Below are positions 1-8,237 of a DNA stretch of 13,880 nucleotides, piece after piece. Location: assembly GCA_020404485.1 (NCBI GenBank), contig DYDT01000023.1:1-13880 (forward strand), in the 5' to 3' direction. The stretch is from Rickettsia endosymbiont of Diachasma alloeum (lineage in GTDB: Bacteria > Pseudomonadota > Alphaproteobacteria > Rickettsiales > Rickettsiaceae). How positions within the stretch are numbered: position 1 is the stretch's first letter; every line of letters starts with the position of its first letter. The position numbers were made by a program, and so were the translations under genes. The notes below the pieces were generated by a model. The model worked only from the letters and a program-made list of their open reading frames with translations, was not told the origin of the DNA and made no database searches.

Positions 1-1914
1 ATCATTACCACTAACAATAGATTTTCTAAAATTACATTCAGGATAATTACTACATGCTAAAAATGCTCCAAATTTACCAAGCTTTAAGCTTAGCTCACCA
101 GTTTTGCATGATGGGCAAACTTTAGAGTCTTTATTTTCTCCAAATATATGATAATCAAGAGCTTGCTGCACATAGCTAATAATTTCTGTAATGTTTTGTT
201 TACTTACAGATTCTATATTGTGGTTAAAACCATTCCAAAAATTACCTAAAGCGGATTTCCATTCAAGCTTGCCAGCAGCTATTTCATCTAGCTCATTTTC
301 AAGTCCTGCTGTAAAATCATATTCAACATATTTTTTAAAGAACCCAACTAAAAATACTGTTACTAAACGCCCTAGCTCTTCAGGCATAAAACGCTTTTTC
401 TCTAACGTCACATATTTACGATCTTGTAAAACTGACGGAATAGTAGCATAAGTTGATGGACGACCAATTCCAAGCTCTTCAAGCTTTTTCACTAAGCTAG
501 CTTCTGAATATCGTGGCGGTGGTTCGGTGAAATGCTGATTTGGAATGATCTCTTTAGTTTTCAAATGTTCTTGTTCTTTTAAAGGCGGCAGCATCTTATT
601 TTCTTCTTCAGCCTCATCGTCTATACTTTCACGATAGACTTTATAAAACCCATCAAAAGCTATAGTTGATCCGTTCGCTCTTGCTAAATATTCCTTATTT
701 TCTGAAGCTAAAGTTGCATTTACTAAATCCATTATGACATTTTCCATTTGGCAGGCTATAGTCCTTTTCCAAATTAATTCATAAAGCTTATAATAATCTT
801 TCTCTAGCTTTTCCTTTAAATCATTAGGGGTATAGTTAATATTTGTCGGTCTTATAGCTTCGTGAGCTTCTTGAGCGTTTTTTACTTTCGATTTATAAAT
901 GCGGGAACTGCTTGGTAGATATTTATCGCCATAATCTTTATTTATTAATTTACGTATTTCATCTATCGCATCTTTTGATAAGGTAACGCCATCAGTTCTC
1001 ATATAAGTAATAAGTCCAATAGTTTCTTTACCAATATCTACACCCTCATACAACTTTTGGGCTATTTGCATGGTTTTTTTAGCACTAAAACCTAATTTTC
1101 GTGCAGCTTCTTGTTGAAGAGATGAAGTAATGAAAGGCGGTTGCGGCTGACGTTTTTGCTGCTTCTTTTCTATCTTATCAACATGAAAATTTTGAGATTT
1201 AAGCTTTTCAGTTAAATCTTTTGCTTCTTTATCATTAGTAATCGAAAACTTTTCTAGCTTCTGATCATTTACATGAGTTAATTTAGCAGTAAATAGCTCT
1301 TTGTTACCATTTAGCATTTTAAGGCTAATAGCCCAATATTCTTCCGACTTAAAGCGCTCTATCTCATCTTCACGCTCGCATATTAAACGTAATGCTACAG
1401 ACTGTACACGCCCCGCTGATTTGCATCCAGGAAGCTTACGCCATAAAAGCGGTGATAGTGTAAAGCCAACTAAATAGTCCAAAGCTCTTCGTGCTTGCTG
1501 AGCATTTACTAAATTATTATCAAGTTTTCTAGGATTTTCTATAGCATGAGTAATTGCTTTTTTGGTAATTTCATTAAACGCTACTCGCTTAAAAAAATCA
1601 TTGGACTTGACTTTATTTTTTTCTTTAATTACTTCTGCAATATGCCATGAGATGGACTCACCCTCACGATCTGGATCGGTTGCAAGATATACTGACTCAG
1701 CTTTTTTTGCATCTTTAATTATTGCATCCACATATTTATCTGCTTTCTCTGAAATATCATATTTCAGAGAAAAATTTTCATCAGGTATCACAGAACCTTT
1801 TTTAGATGGAAGATCTCTAATATGACCAAATGAGGCAATAACTTTAAATTCATCACCTAAATATTTATTTATTGTTTTTGCCTTTGCTGGCGATTCTACT
1901 ATTACTAATTTCAT
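1..1914 (-). CDS. topA: DNA topoisomerase I, partial (3' end outside window)
   Basis: Type IA topoisomerase, which relaxes negative supercoils by cutting one DNA strand through a tyrosine-phosphate link. The 638 codons present cover roughly four fifths of a usual bacterial TopA of about 770 to 870 residues; the frame is open to base 1. The TOPRIM domain starts at once (MKLVIVESPAKAKTI) and carries the metal-binding ATDPDREGE at residues 78-86. The catalytic tyrosine is Y304 in GLITYMRTDG. LGIGRPSTYA follows later, and a first C4 zinc ribbon (C600, C603, C621, C627) lies at the cut end, so more zinc ribbons probably follow outside the window. The ATG at 1912-1914 gives exactly the family N-terminus. 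There is no evident Shine-Dalgarno; the 64-base gap upstream is almost pure A/T. The dprA remnant lies directly upstream on the same strand. Identification is secure. Confidence 0.97.
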   Translation of the reverse strand, partial: MKLVIVESPAKAKTINKYLGDEFKVIASFGHIRDLPSKKGSVIPDENFSLKYDISEKADKYVDAIIKDAKKAESVYLATDPDREGESISWHIAEVIKEKNKVKSNDFFKRVAFNEITKKAITHAIENPRKLDNNLVNAQQARRALDYLVGFTLSPLLWRKLPGCKSAGRVQSVALRLICEREDEIERFKSEEYWAISLKMLNGNKELFTAKLTHVNDQKLEKFSITNDKEAKDLTEKLKSQNFHVDKIEKKQQKRQPQPPFITSSLQQEAARKLGFSAKKTMQIAQKLYEGVDIGKETIGLITYMRTDGVTLSKDAIDEIRKLINKDYGDKYLPSSSRIYKSKVKNAQEAHEAIRPTNINYTPNDLKEKLEKDYYKLYELIWKRTIACQMENVIMDLVNATLASENKEYLARANGSTIAFDGFYKVYRESIDDEAEEENKMLPPLKEQEHLKTKEIIPNQHFTEPPPRYSEASLVKKLEELGIGRPSTYATIPSVLQDRKYVTLEKKRFMPEELGRLVTVFLVGFFKKYVEYDFTAGLENELDEIAAGKLEWKSALGNFWNGFNHNIESVSKQNITEIISYVQQALDYHIFGENKDSKVCPSCKTGELSLKLGKFGAFLACSNYPECNFRKSIVSGND

Positions 1915-1978
1915 CAATTATTATTATTTATTATATACTTATCTAATTTGTATAATTTTATTATAAAAACAACTATTT

Positions 1979-3154
1979 TTACTTATCAGCGTTATAAATT
2001 AACGATATTTTATTGCTGGGGTGTCGCATTGCTTTACCAGCAAGCTCTAATTCTAATATTATTGTATATATAATAGGCAATGGTAATTCCGTCATTTTTT
2101 GTAAATAATCAAAATCTATAGGTGCTGCAGATAATAATTCTATAACAACAGCACGCTCTTTTTCTAATGGTTCTTTTATCTGCATTGTATTTAGTGGTTT
2201 AAAATTAGCATCTAACTCAGCAAAATCTTTAAATAAGCTTTCATCTTTCTTGATAAATTCTTCATATTGCGGCAAATTAGCTACAATATCATTAACCGAT
2301 TCTACTAAATGTGCACCTTGTCTAATAAGTTTATTTGTACCTTGACATCTTGGATCTAAAGGAAAACCTGGAACGGCAAAAATTTCTCTATTTTGCTCAA
2401 GAGCAAATCTTGCTGTAATTAAAGAGCCAGATTTTAGGCTTACTTCTATTACTACTGTAGCAAGAGCAAGACCAGATATTATTCTATTACGTTGCGGGAA
2501 ATGCTTACCAAGTGGCGTAGATCCTACAGGTAATTCAGCTATTATCAACCCCTCTTCTGCCAAATTTTCAAATAATTTTTTGTTTTCTGGTGGATATATA
2601 TGATCAATACCGCCAGCAATAACTCCAATAGTTTTAGAAGTTGCTGCTTGATGCACACTGCTATCTATTCCTCTTGCTAAGCCTGAAACAGTTACATACC
2701 CCTCTTCTGCTAACTCGGCAGCAATTTTATGAGCAAAGCTTCTCCCGTTTGCCGAGGCATTTCTAGCTCCAACTATCGCAATACATTTATGATGATTTAG
2801 TAAATCTATATTACCTTTATAGCTTAATACTGGTGGGGGATCATAAATTTCAAATAATAATCGTGAATATTATAGAGATTTATATGTGATAAGTTTAGCA
2901 TTATTTTTTTTAAGCAGCTCTAATTCTTTCTCAGCATCACTTTTACTAAAAATCTTAATCGGCTTTGATTTTCCACCCCTTAGTGCAAAATCTCCAATAT
3001 TTTCTATGCTAGTTGCTGCATCACCAAATAACTTTATTAAGCTGTAGAAAGTTTTAGGTCCTACATTTTCACTTCTAATAAGTCGTAAAATATTAATTGT
3101 TTCAAGATCATAAGATATTTTAGAAGTAGGAGCAGAAAATAGTTCTTTTAGCAT
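1979..3154 (-). pseudogene. dprA: DNA processing protein DprA, interrupted by an in-frame TAA
   Basis: DprA (Smf) loads RecA on incoming single-stranded DNA in natural transformation. Translation from the ATG at 3152-3154 gives an N-terminal helical domain (LRLIRSENVGPKTFYSLIKLFG) and then stops at TAA 2870-2872, just after LITYKS. The same frame then runs open to 1979 and encodes the whole Rossmann core: YSRLLFEIYDPPPVLSYKG, IVGARNAS, GLARGID, GGIDHIYPPEN, PLGKHFPQRNRIISG, KSGSLITARFALEQ and AVPG, followed by a C-terminal winged-helix-like region near 2000-2170. No ATG, GTG or TTG in this frame lies between the stop and the GTG at 2654-2656. That GTG is already inside the Rossmann fold, so a functional split is unlikely. 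The frame also extends upstream into a palindromic repeat (TTG at 3251-3253), but those residues are repeat-derived. A recent nonsense mutation, a strain variant or a base error would all fit. Confidence 0.88.
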
Positions 3155-3175
3155 TAGGTAAAGTACTTGATGAAC

Positions 3176-3257
3176 GTCATTGCGAGCGACTAAAAGGAGC
3201 GTGGTAATCTCAGGATGTTTTATGAGATTGCCACGTCGCTTCGCTCCTCGCAATAAC
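3176..3257. repeat. Rickettsia-type palindromic repeat, copy 1
   Basis: An 82-bp imperfect palindrome. The ends GTCATTGCGAG (3176-3186) and CTCGCAATAAC (3247-3257) are inverted with one mismatch. Inner arms GTGGTAATCTCA and TGAGATTGCCAC enclose a short loop. It fills the space between the peroxiredoxin stop (21 bases away) and the dprA ATG (21 bases away). In RNA it would fold into a long hairpin, so it may end or protect the peroxiredoxin message. Related copies lie at 5014-5285 and 8659-8755. It resembles the described Rickettsia palindromic elements, but I cannot assign a numbered family. Confidence 0.85.
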
Positions 3258-3278
3258 GGAAATAATTAATATAGTATA

Positions 3279-3911
3279 CTATAATTTCTCAGCATGTGAG
3301 CTTAAGTAATGTGCTATACCCTCATGCGATGGCGTAATAGCTTCTTCACCTTTATGCCAACCTGCAGGGCAAACTTCACCATGTTTTTGATTATGAGCTA
3401 ATGCATCAATTACTTTCAGCGTATAATTAATATCACGACCTATAGGCAGATCATTAACTAACATATGACACACTACAAAATCTTCATCTATTAAAAAAGT
3501 ACCACGTAATGAAATACCGCCATCATTAAGTACGTTATACATTGCAGAAATTTCTTTTTTAAGATCAGAAACCATTGGGAATTGAACCTGTCCAAGTCCA
3601 CCTTTACTATGAGGAGTATTTTTCCAAGCTAAATGGCTAAAATGTGAATCAACACTAACTGACACTACTTTAGTATTTCTTTCAGTAAACTCACCAAGTT
3701 TATTATGAAATGCTATAATTTCCGATGGACATACAAAAGTAAAATCCAAAGGATAGAAGAACAATATAATTTTATGTCCTTTAGCATAACGACTAAGAGT
3801 AAATTCACCTTCTACATTATTATTAGGCATAATTGCTGTAGCTGTGAAATCTGGGGCAGGTTTGCCAACAAATACTTTCATATCTTCACAAACATTCTCA
3901 TTTTTTAGCAT
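3279..3911 (-). CDS. 2-Cys peroxiredoxin (AhpC/TSA family)
   Basis: Thiol peroxidase that reduces hydrogen peroxide and organic peroxides in the cytoplasm. The thioredoxin-like fold carries the peroxidatic cysteine C61 in DFTFVCPSE and the resolving cysteine C181 in GEVCPAGW, so this is a typical 2-Cys enzyme of the Prx1/AhpC group. GGLG lies at about 104-107. The 210-residue length is normal. I kept the ATG at 3909-3911 because AAGGTAAG lies at Shine-Dalgarno distance; a second ATG at residue 11 (MKVFVGKPAPDFTA) begins closer to the conserved domain and remains possible. The SPFH gene ends 78 bases upstream on the same strand, and a palindromic repeat lies 21 bases downstream. No reductase partner such as AhpF is seen here. 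Family is certain; the electron donor is not known from sequence. Confidence 0.95.
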   Translation of the reverse strand: MLKNENVCEDMKVFVGKPAPDFTATAIMPNNNVEGEFTLSRYAKGHKIILFFYPLDFTFVCPSEIIAFHNKLGEFTERNTKVVSVSVDSHFSHLAWKNTPHSKGGLGQVQFPMVSDLKKEISAMYNVLNDGGISLRGTFLIDEDFVVCHMLVNDLPIGRDINYTLKVIDALAHNQKHGEVCPAGWHKGEEAITPSHEGIAHYLSSHAEKL

Positions 3912-3989
3912 ATTCTTACCTTTTTAGTTAACAACCTGATTATGATATATAAAACTAATTATTATTACAACAATAAATCTTCACAAAAT

Positions 3990-4925
3990 TTACTTACTTT
4001 CTTTCTTATCTGAAGAAGTTTTTAATTGATTAAATATACTTAGGGTTTGAGTGATAAAACTACTTGGCTCTGAAAGATTTGCAGGTAAAATCACTGTATT
4101 AGTATCTTTAGCTAAATTACCGAATGCGTTAATATACTGCTCGGCTATTTTAAGAGATACCGCCTCACTACCCCCAGTTTTTTGCATTGCTGATGCTATA
4201 GTCTCAATACTTTTAGCTGTAGCGGTTGCAACTAGACCAATCGCCTCCGACTCACCTTTTGCTCTATTAACTTGATCAGTATAGGAAGCTTCTGAATTTA
4301 GAACGATCTGTGCTTTTTCTCCTTCCGCATGGTTAATCTTTGCCTGTCTATTACCCTCAGACTCTAAGATTTGTGCACGTTTTTGACGCTCTGCCGCTAC
4401 TTGTAACTCCATAGCTTTAAGGATAGATTGCGGTGGCTGAATATCTTTGATCTCATAACGCATACATTGTATGCCCCAGTTTATCGCTGCTTGGTTAATG
4501 GCTGCAACAATAGCAACGTTTAAAGTTTCACGTTCTTCAAAAGTTCTATCTAACGGTAATTTACCAATTTCCGAACGCATAGTAGTTTGTGCAAGCTGAG
4601 TTATAGCGTAATAAGGATTATTGACACCGTAAGAAGCTGCCATTGGATCAATGATTTTAATATATAAAACACCATCGATAGATAATGTTACGTTATCGTT
4701 TGAAATAGCAGTTTGTGCAGTAACATCTATTGCTTCTTCTTTCAAAGTATGTTTATAAGCTACTCTTTGAATTACTGGAATTAAGAGATTCAATCCAGGC
4801 TGTAATACCTTATCAAATTTTCCTAATTTTTCTACTACCCAAGCTTGTTGCTGAGGCACAACTTTAACCATTTGTATTATAACCAAGATAGCTATGATAC
4901 TAAAAATTAATAATGCATATTCCAT
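3990..4925 (-). CDS. SPFH/band-7 (stomatin/paraslipin-like) membrane protein
   Basis: A 311-residue member of the stomatin/prohibitin/flotillin/HflKC superfamily, proteins that form oligomeric membrane scaffolds and often modulate proteases or membrane microdomains. One N-terminal membrane segment covers about residues 3-20. The SPFH domain follows (VPQQQAWVVEKLGKF, LQPGLNLLIP, then IQPPQSILKAMELQVAAERQKRA), and then a long Ala/Glu/Lys-rich helical stretch (about 170-240) typical of coiled-coil oligomerisation. The C-terminal NTVILPANL motif is the usual paraslipin ending. AAGGTG before the ATG is a good ribosome site. Many bacterial relatives (QmcA type) are paired with an NfeD-family gene; none is adjacent here. 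It probably sits in the inner membrane. Family assignment is strong; exact role unknown. Confidence 0.93.
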   Translation of the reverse strand: MEYALLIFSIIAILVIIQMVKVVPQQQAWVVEKLGKFDKVLQPGLNLLIPVIQRVAYKHTLKEEAIDVTAQTAISNDNVTLSIDGVLYIKIIDPMAASYGVNNPYYAITQLAQTTMRSEIGKLPLDRTFEERETLNVAIVAAINQAAINWGIQCMRYEIKDIQPPQSILKAMELQVAAERQKRAQILESEGNRQAKINHAEGEKAQIVLNSEASYTDQVNRAKGESEAIGLVATATAKSIETIASAMQKTGGSEAVSLKIAEQYINAFGNLAKDTNTVILPANLSEPSSFITQTLSIFNQLKTSSDKKESK

Positions 4926-5013
4926 ATTAACACCTTTTTTATTTTCGTTTTTATCTTATATTGAAATTTTGGAAATTACTAGAAATATTATTTTATTGTG
5001 GGTTGGGGGTTAG

Positions 5014-5285
5014 GTGTCATTGCGAGGAGGCATTGTTGCGTGGATCGAAAAATACCCTTAATGTCATTCCTGCGAAAGCAGGAATCCAGAAAAATAAACA
5101 TAAAAGCAGCAAATTTTTAAAATTACAAACTTAGGTAGCTCGCTTTATACTAGATTCCTGCTTTCGCAGGAATGACATCGGAATCACGCAACAATTTCTT
5201 GCGAGGAGGCGAAGCCGACGTGGCAATCTCAGGAGTCTAAATTTTATGAGATTGCCACGCTCACTTTGTTCGCTCGCAATGACAC
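5014..5285. repeat. Composite palindromic repeat (copy 2) carrying a nested element
   Basis: This fills most of the gene-free stretch 4926-5288; bases 4926-5013 are AT-rich with one G-rich tract at 5000-5014 and no gene. The outer ends are perfect 13-bp inverted repeats, GTGTCATTGCGAG (5014-5026) and CTCGCAATGACAC (5273-5285). The right part (5199-5285) is one palindrome of the same family as 3176-3257, with arms TGGCAATCTCA and TGAGATTGCCA. The left part is only an 18-base stub. A second element (5032-5198) separates the two. The right end lies 3 bases past the ispB stop codon, so an ispB transcript would run straight into this structure. Confidence 0.85.
5032..5198. mobile_element. MITE-like inverted-repeat element inserted in the palindromic repeat
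   Basis: An insertion of about 165 bp with ends ATTGTTGCGTG (5032-5042) and CACGCAACAAT (5185-5195), a perfect 11-bp inverted pair. It is bounded by 12-bp direct repeats TTGCGAGGAGGC at 5020-5031 and 5199-5210, which looks like a target duplication. Inside is a second, perfect 26-bp inverted pair (5061-5086 and 5153-5178) around a 66-base loop. Each 26-bp arm contains its own hairpin (ATTCCTGC, loop GAAA, GCAGGAAT). No open reading frame of useful size is present, so any movement would need a transposase from elsewhere. Recombination between two adjacent repeats could also create the direct repeats. Confidence 0.6.
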
Positions 5286-5288
5286 AAT

Positions 5289-6272
5289 CTAATAAGACCT
5301 ATCTAAAATAAACCTAATAATAGAAAATAAATATTCTTTATAAATATTTTGAACTGGGATTTTGTTAAGAACGCTAATAGCTTCATTTTCTAAGCTATTC
5401 AGATGATTTATAATATCCTTACTAATTTTATGCTTTACCATCAAATCACATACTTTTACAAATTCTTCTTTAGTACGATTATCTGACTTTATCATATTTT
5501 TAAGGCAAGCTTTATCGTCTTTCTCTAATTTGTCATATAAGAAGATTAGCGGTAATGTAACTTTTCCTTCTAAAAAATCATCACCGATGTTTTTTCCTAC
5601 CTGCTTATCATTGCCAAGATAATCAAGCAAATCGTCTATAACCTGAAATATAGTACCAAGCAACCTTCCAAACTCTTCCATATCTTTAGAAATATCATCA
5701 CTCTGATTTGCTATGATAGCTCCAACAGAGCAAGAAGCACCAAATAATTCAGCAGTTTTGGATTTAACGATTTGCTGATATTCTTCAATATTTATAAGAC
5801 GACGCTCGTTTAGCTTAACTAGCTGCACTACCTCACCTTCTGAAATTATTGCTGAAGCTTTTGCTAAAACATTCATGGCTTTAATAGAGCCAGAAGATAC
5901 CATTAATTTAAATGATTGACTAAAAAGAAAATCACCGACTAAAATACTTGTTTTACTTCCCCAAATAACATTAGCAGTTGGCTTAAATCTTCGAAGCGTA
6001 CTGTCATCTACTACATCGTCATGAAGTAGTGTTGCTGTATGAATAAATTCCACGGCACTAGCAAGCTTTATATGACTATCACCATTATAATCAAACATTT
6101 TAGCAGTTATAATAGTTAATAGCGGACGAATTCGTTTGCCACCTGCTTCCAGTAAATATTTACCAACTTTCTCTATTAACTCTTCATCACTTTTTAAACA
6201 GCTAATAATCAAGTTATTTAACTGTGTTACTTCATTTTTTAAATCTTGCTGTATTTTTACTATAATATCCAT
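5289..6272 (-). CDS. ispB: Trans-polyprenyl diphosphate synthase (octaprenyl type)
   Basis: Condenses farnesyl diphosphate with isopentenyl diphosphate units to make the long all-trans side chain of ubiquinone. The 327 residues show GGKRIRP (44-50), the first aspartate-rich motif in FIHTATLLHDDVVDDS (DDVVD 85-89), the second aspartate-rich motif in QVIDDLLDYLG (DDLLD 213-217) and GKVTLPLI. The stretch before the first motif resembles Escherichia coli IspB, so an octaprenyl-range product is likely. After the first motif the usual RRG reads RRF (94-96). I chose the ATG at 6270-6272 because it overlaps the upstream stop as TAATG, suggesting translational coupling; a GTG at 6291-6293 would add seven residues and overlap more. 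Last gene of a run with the DUF2125-like and toxin-antitoxin genes. Family is certain; product length is inferred. Confidence 0.94.
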   Translation of the reverse strand: MDIIVKIQQDLKNEVTQLNNLIISCLKSDEELIEKVGKYLLEAGGKRIRPLLTIITAKMFDYNGDSHIKLASAVEFIHTATLLHDDVVDDSTLRRFKPTANVIWGSKTSILVGDFLFSQSFKLMVSSGSIKAMNVLAKASAIISEGEVVQLVKLNERRLINIEEYQQIVKSKTAELFGASCSVGAIIANQSDDISKDMEEFGRLLGTIFQVIDDLLDYLGNDKQVGKNIGDDFLEGKVTLPLIFLYDKLEKDDKACLKNMIKSDNRTKEEFVKVCDLMVKHKISKDIINHLNSLENEAISVLNKIPVQNIYKEYLFSIIRFILDRSY

Positions 6273-7942
6273 TATTTCGTAATCTCTTGCCACATAGTCT
6301 CATTAATATCTTGAAAACCTGGTAGCATGCATTTTTCTAGTATTTTTTGATGTTCTTTAAAATCTGGTATTAGTTCCATGATTTTTTCTTTTAAATTATC
6401 ACCTGCTTTAACTTCTTTTACTGCTGCTTGGTATAAAGACAAATAATATAAAGGTAGAATTTTATTTATATCATCTATAGTACCTATCTTAGTTTTATTT
6501 AAATCTGATAAATCAAAATTATATTCAAAACTAACATCAGTTAAGTTAGAAGAATTTGGATGATCGGAAATAGTTTTAAAGAAAGATATAAAAGCATTTT
6601 TATAGATTTCTTTACTTTCTTCCGAAAGATTTTTATATATATAAGAACTTAGCACTTCCATTATTTTAGGATAATTATTGGCTATGATATCACCCTTACT
6701 ATAAGAATCTTTAAATACACTTACTAATGTTTCGTTTGTTATATTAAATCCTGTTCTATTTGAATACAAACTTAGAGCATTTATTTGAGCTCTAGTTAAC
6801 TTATTCAACTCAGTAAATAAACTAGCATTTAATTTAAAATCATATTCTCGGTTTTCCAAAATACTAAAATCAAACTCCTGATTACTATCTAAAACATAGC
6901 TTAGTTTAGAGTTTAAACTTTTATATGACTCATTATCTGAAAGTGTAAGCAAATAGTTTTGCCTGTCATAATATTTTCTTATGAAACTTAAGAAGCTTGT
7001 TATAGAGTCTTGCTTTAGCTTAAATTTTGAATCTATCAAAAGATTAACGTTATTATTACCTAAACCATCTAACTTACCTTTATACAGTAAATTAATATTA
7101 TTTTCAAAACTATTACTATTTATTTGTGCATTAGTAATTTCAATTGTTAAATCTTTAGCAAAGTCTTTAAAATTTGAGTTACCCGCAGTAATTAAAAAAT
7201 TAGCTGAAAATTTAAAGTTATTATGCCATGCTAATCTATATAATAACAGCCCTGCCGGAATTATTCTATCTTCAAGATCACTCTGTATTATTTCTGTATC
7301 ATAATTAATTTCTAATTTTTGTGGTATATTATCAAGAAAATCCTGTTTACTTGTATAATACTTACTCTTATCAAATGCTAAAGTAAATAGAGTATGATCT
7401 TCTTCATATAGCTTTTTATTATCTACCAAATCAAAAATTTCTGCTTTATTTAAAGTAAATTTAACATCTTCTATAAAATTTATTATTTCAAAAAAATCCT
7501 TTTTCTCTTTTACAATTTTAAACAATCCAAGACTTAAAGGCATTTTTGCGGATAATATACAATTATCATTATAAAATTTTACTCCAAAGCCTCTCTCAAT
7601 TGGTTTAAATCTACCAACGGCCTCTCCTGAAAAATCTATAAATATTTGCTGCTTTAATAAATTATAACCAATATTTATAGGTGAATTAAACTCGATTTTT
7701 CTATTAACGCTTTCTTCTTGCCAATTAATAATTGAAATACCAAATTTAAAAGGAAAACCATAAGGCTTAGCTTTAGAAAATTTAATAAAATATTGCTGAG
7801 AATCATCGATATTAAGGTAAGTATCAGAATATTTTTGATTTATAGAATTTGATAAGGAAAATAGGATTGCAAACCATAATATGCCATAAGTTAATACCGC
7901 AAGAATAGATACAAAAAATATTATTTTTAAAGTTTTTTTCAT
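6272..7942 (-). CDS. Membrane-anchored protein, DUF2125-like, function unknown
   Basis: A 556-residue protein with a short basic start (MKK) and one hydrophobic segment (about 5-30), followed by a long soluble part, so most of it should lie in the periplasm. Residues 59-70 read KPYGFPFKFGIS, resembling the Gly-aromatic-Pro-Phe motif near the start of the alphaproteobacterial DUF2125 family; I suggest that family with moderate confidence. The rest is rich in Asn, Lys, Leu and Ser, alternates polar and hydrophobic residues as in beta-rich proteins, and has few cysteines. The ATG at 7940-7942 lies 4 bases after the antitoxin stop, with only a weak AAAGAA ribosome site, so reinitiation is plausible. 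Its stop codon shares a base with the ispB start. No enzymatic motif is visible. Confidence 0.85.
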   Translation of the reverse strand: MKKTLKIIFFVSILAVLTYGILWFAILFSLSNSINQKYSDTYLNIDDSQQYFIKFSKAKPYGFPFKFGISIINWQEESVNRKIEFNSPINIGYNLLKQQIFIDFSGEAVGRFKPIERGFGVKFYNDNCILSAKMPLSLGLFKIVKEKKDFFEIINFIEDVKFTLNKAEIFDLVDNKKLYEEDHTLFTLAFDKSKYYTSKQDFLDNIPQKLEINYDTEIIQSDLEDRIIPAGLLLYRLAWHNNFKFSANFLITAGNSNFKDFAKDLTIEITNAQINSNSFENNINLLYKGKLDGLGNNNVNLLIDSKFKLKQDSITSFLSFIRKYYDRQNYLLTLSDNESYKSLNSKLSYVLDSNQEFDFSILENREYDFKLNASLFTELNKLTRAQINALSLYSNRTGFNITNETLVSVFKDSYSKGDIIANNYPKIMEVLSSYIYKNLSEESKEIYKNAFISFFKTISDHPNSSNLTDVSFEYNFDLSDLNKTKIGTIDDINKILPLYYLSLYQAAVKEVKAGDNLKEKIMELIPDFKEHQKILEKCMLPGFQDINETMWQEITK

Positions 7943-7946
7943 TTCT

Positions 7947-8237
7947 TTAAATTAAAGAAATATTTAATTTCATTCCTAGAGCAATCGCAGCACGATCAAT
8001 GGTATCAAGAGTAACATTAGGATTGTTAGGGTTTAGAAGTCTATTTACGGCTGCTCTACTAGTTTCCATTTTTTTAGCCATTTCTGTTTTTGTTATATGT
8101 TTTTGTTCCATAATTTGCTTTATTTGTTCAGCAAGAATACGCTTATGAGCTACTGCCGTAACTTCTTCTAATATGCCTATTTCATTAAGAAAATTATCAA
8201 AATTAGAACCAATATACTTTTGATTAAGTTTATTCAC
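7947..8237 (-). CDS. HigA-like antitoxin, XRE-family helix-turn-helix
   Basis: A 96-residue DNA-binding protein expected to neutralise the upstream-encoded toxin and repress their shared promoter. The helix-turn-helix covers about residues 36-90: QIKQIMEQKHITKTEMAKKM, then TSRAAVNRLLNP as recognition helix, then VTLDTIDRAAIALGMKLNI. The first 30 residues, which lie outside the DNA-binding fold, may contact the toxin. Translation starts at GTG (8235-8237), overlapping the toxin stop as GTGA; AGAGGT upstream is a strong ribosome site, so the antitoxin can be made efficiently after the toxin. Toxin-first order fits the HigBA type. The DUF2125-like gene follows after 4 bases. Confidence 0.9.
   Translation of the reverse strand: MNKLNQKYIGSNFDNFLNEIGILEEVTAVAHKRILAEQIKQIMEQKHITKTEMAKKMETSRAAVNRLLNPNNPNVTLDTIDRAAIALGMKLNISLI

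Noticed and set aside
1979..2656. An independent 225-residue protein starting at GTG 2654-2656
   Set aside because: The frame continues upstream with perfect DprA motifs (GLARGID, IVGARNAS), so the GTG is an internal valine codon.
2870..3253. A separate 127-residue protein starting at TTG 3251-3253
   Set aside because: Its first 33 residues come from the palindromic repeat and the rest is the DprA N-terminal domain; it is half of the broken dprA.
5014..5285. A CRISPR array or structured RNA gene
   Set aside because: There are only inverted arms and one short direct repeat pair, with no regular repeat-spacer pattern and no recognisable RNA family features.
6273..6293. The GTG start for ispB at 6291-6293
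   Set aside because: It would lengthen the overlap with the upstream gene; the ATG in TAATG fits coupling better, though GTG cannot be excluded.
6981..7304. A 107-residue plus-strand reading frame
   Set aside because: It is antisense to the DUF2125-like gene and shows no recognisable domain or ribosome site.
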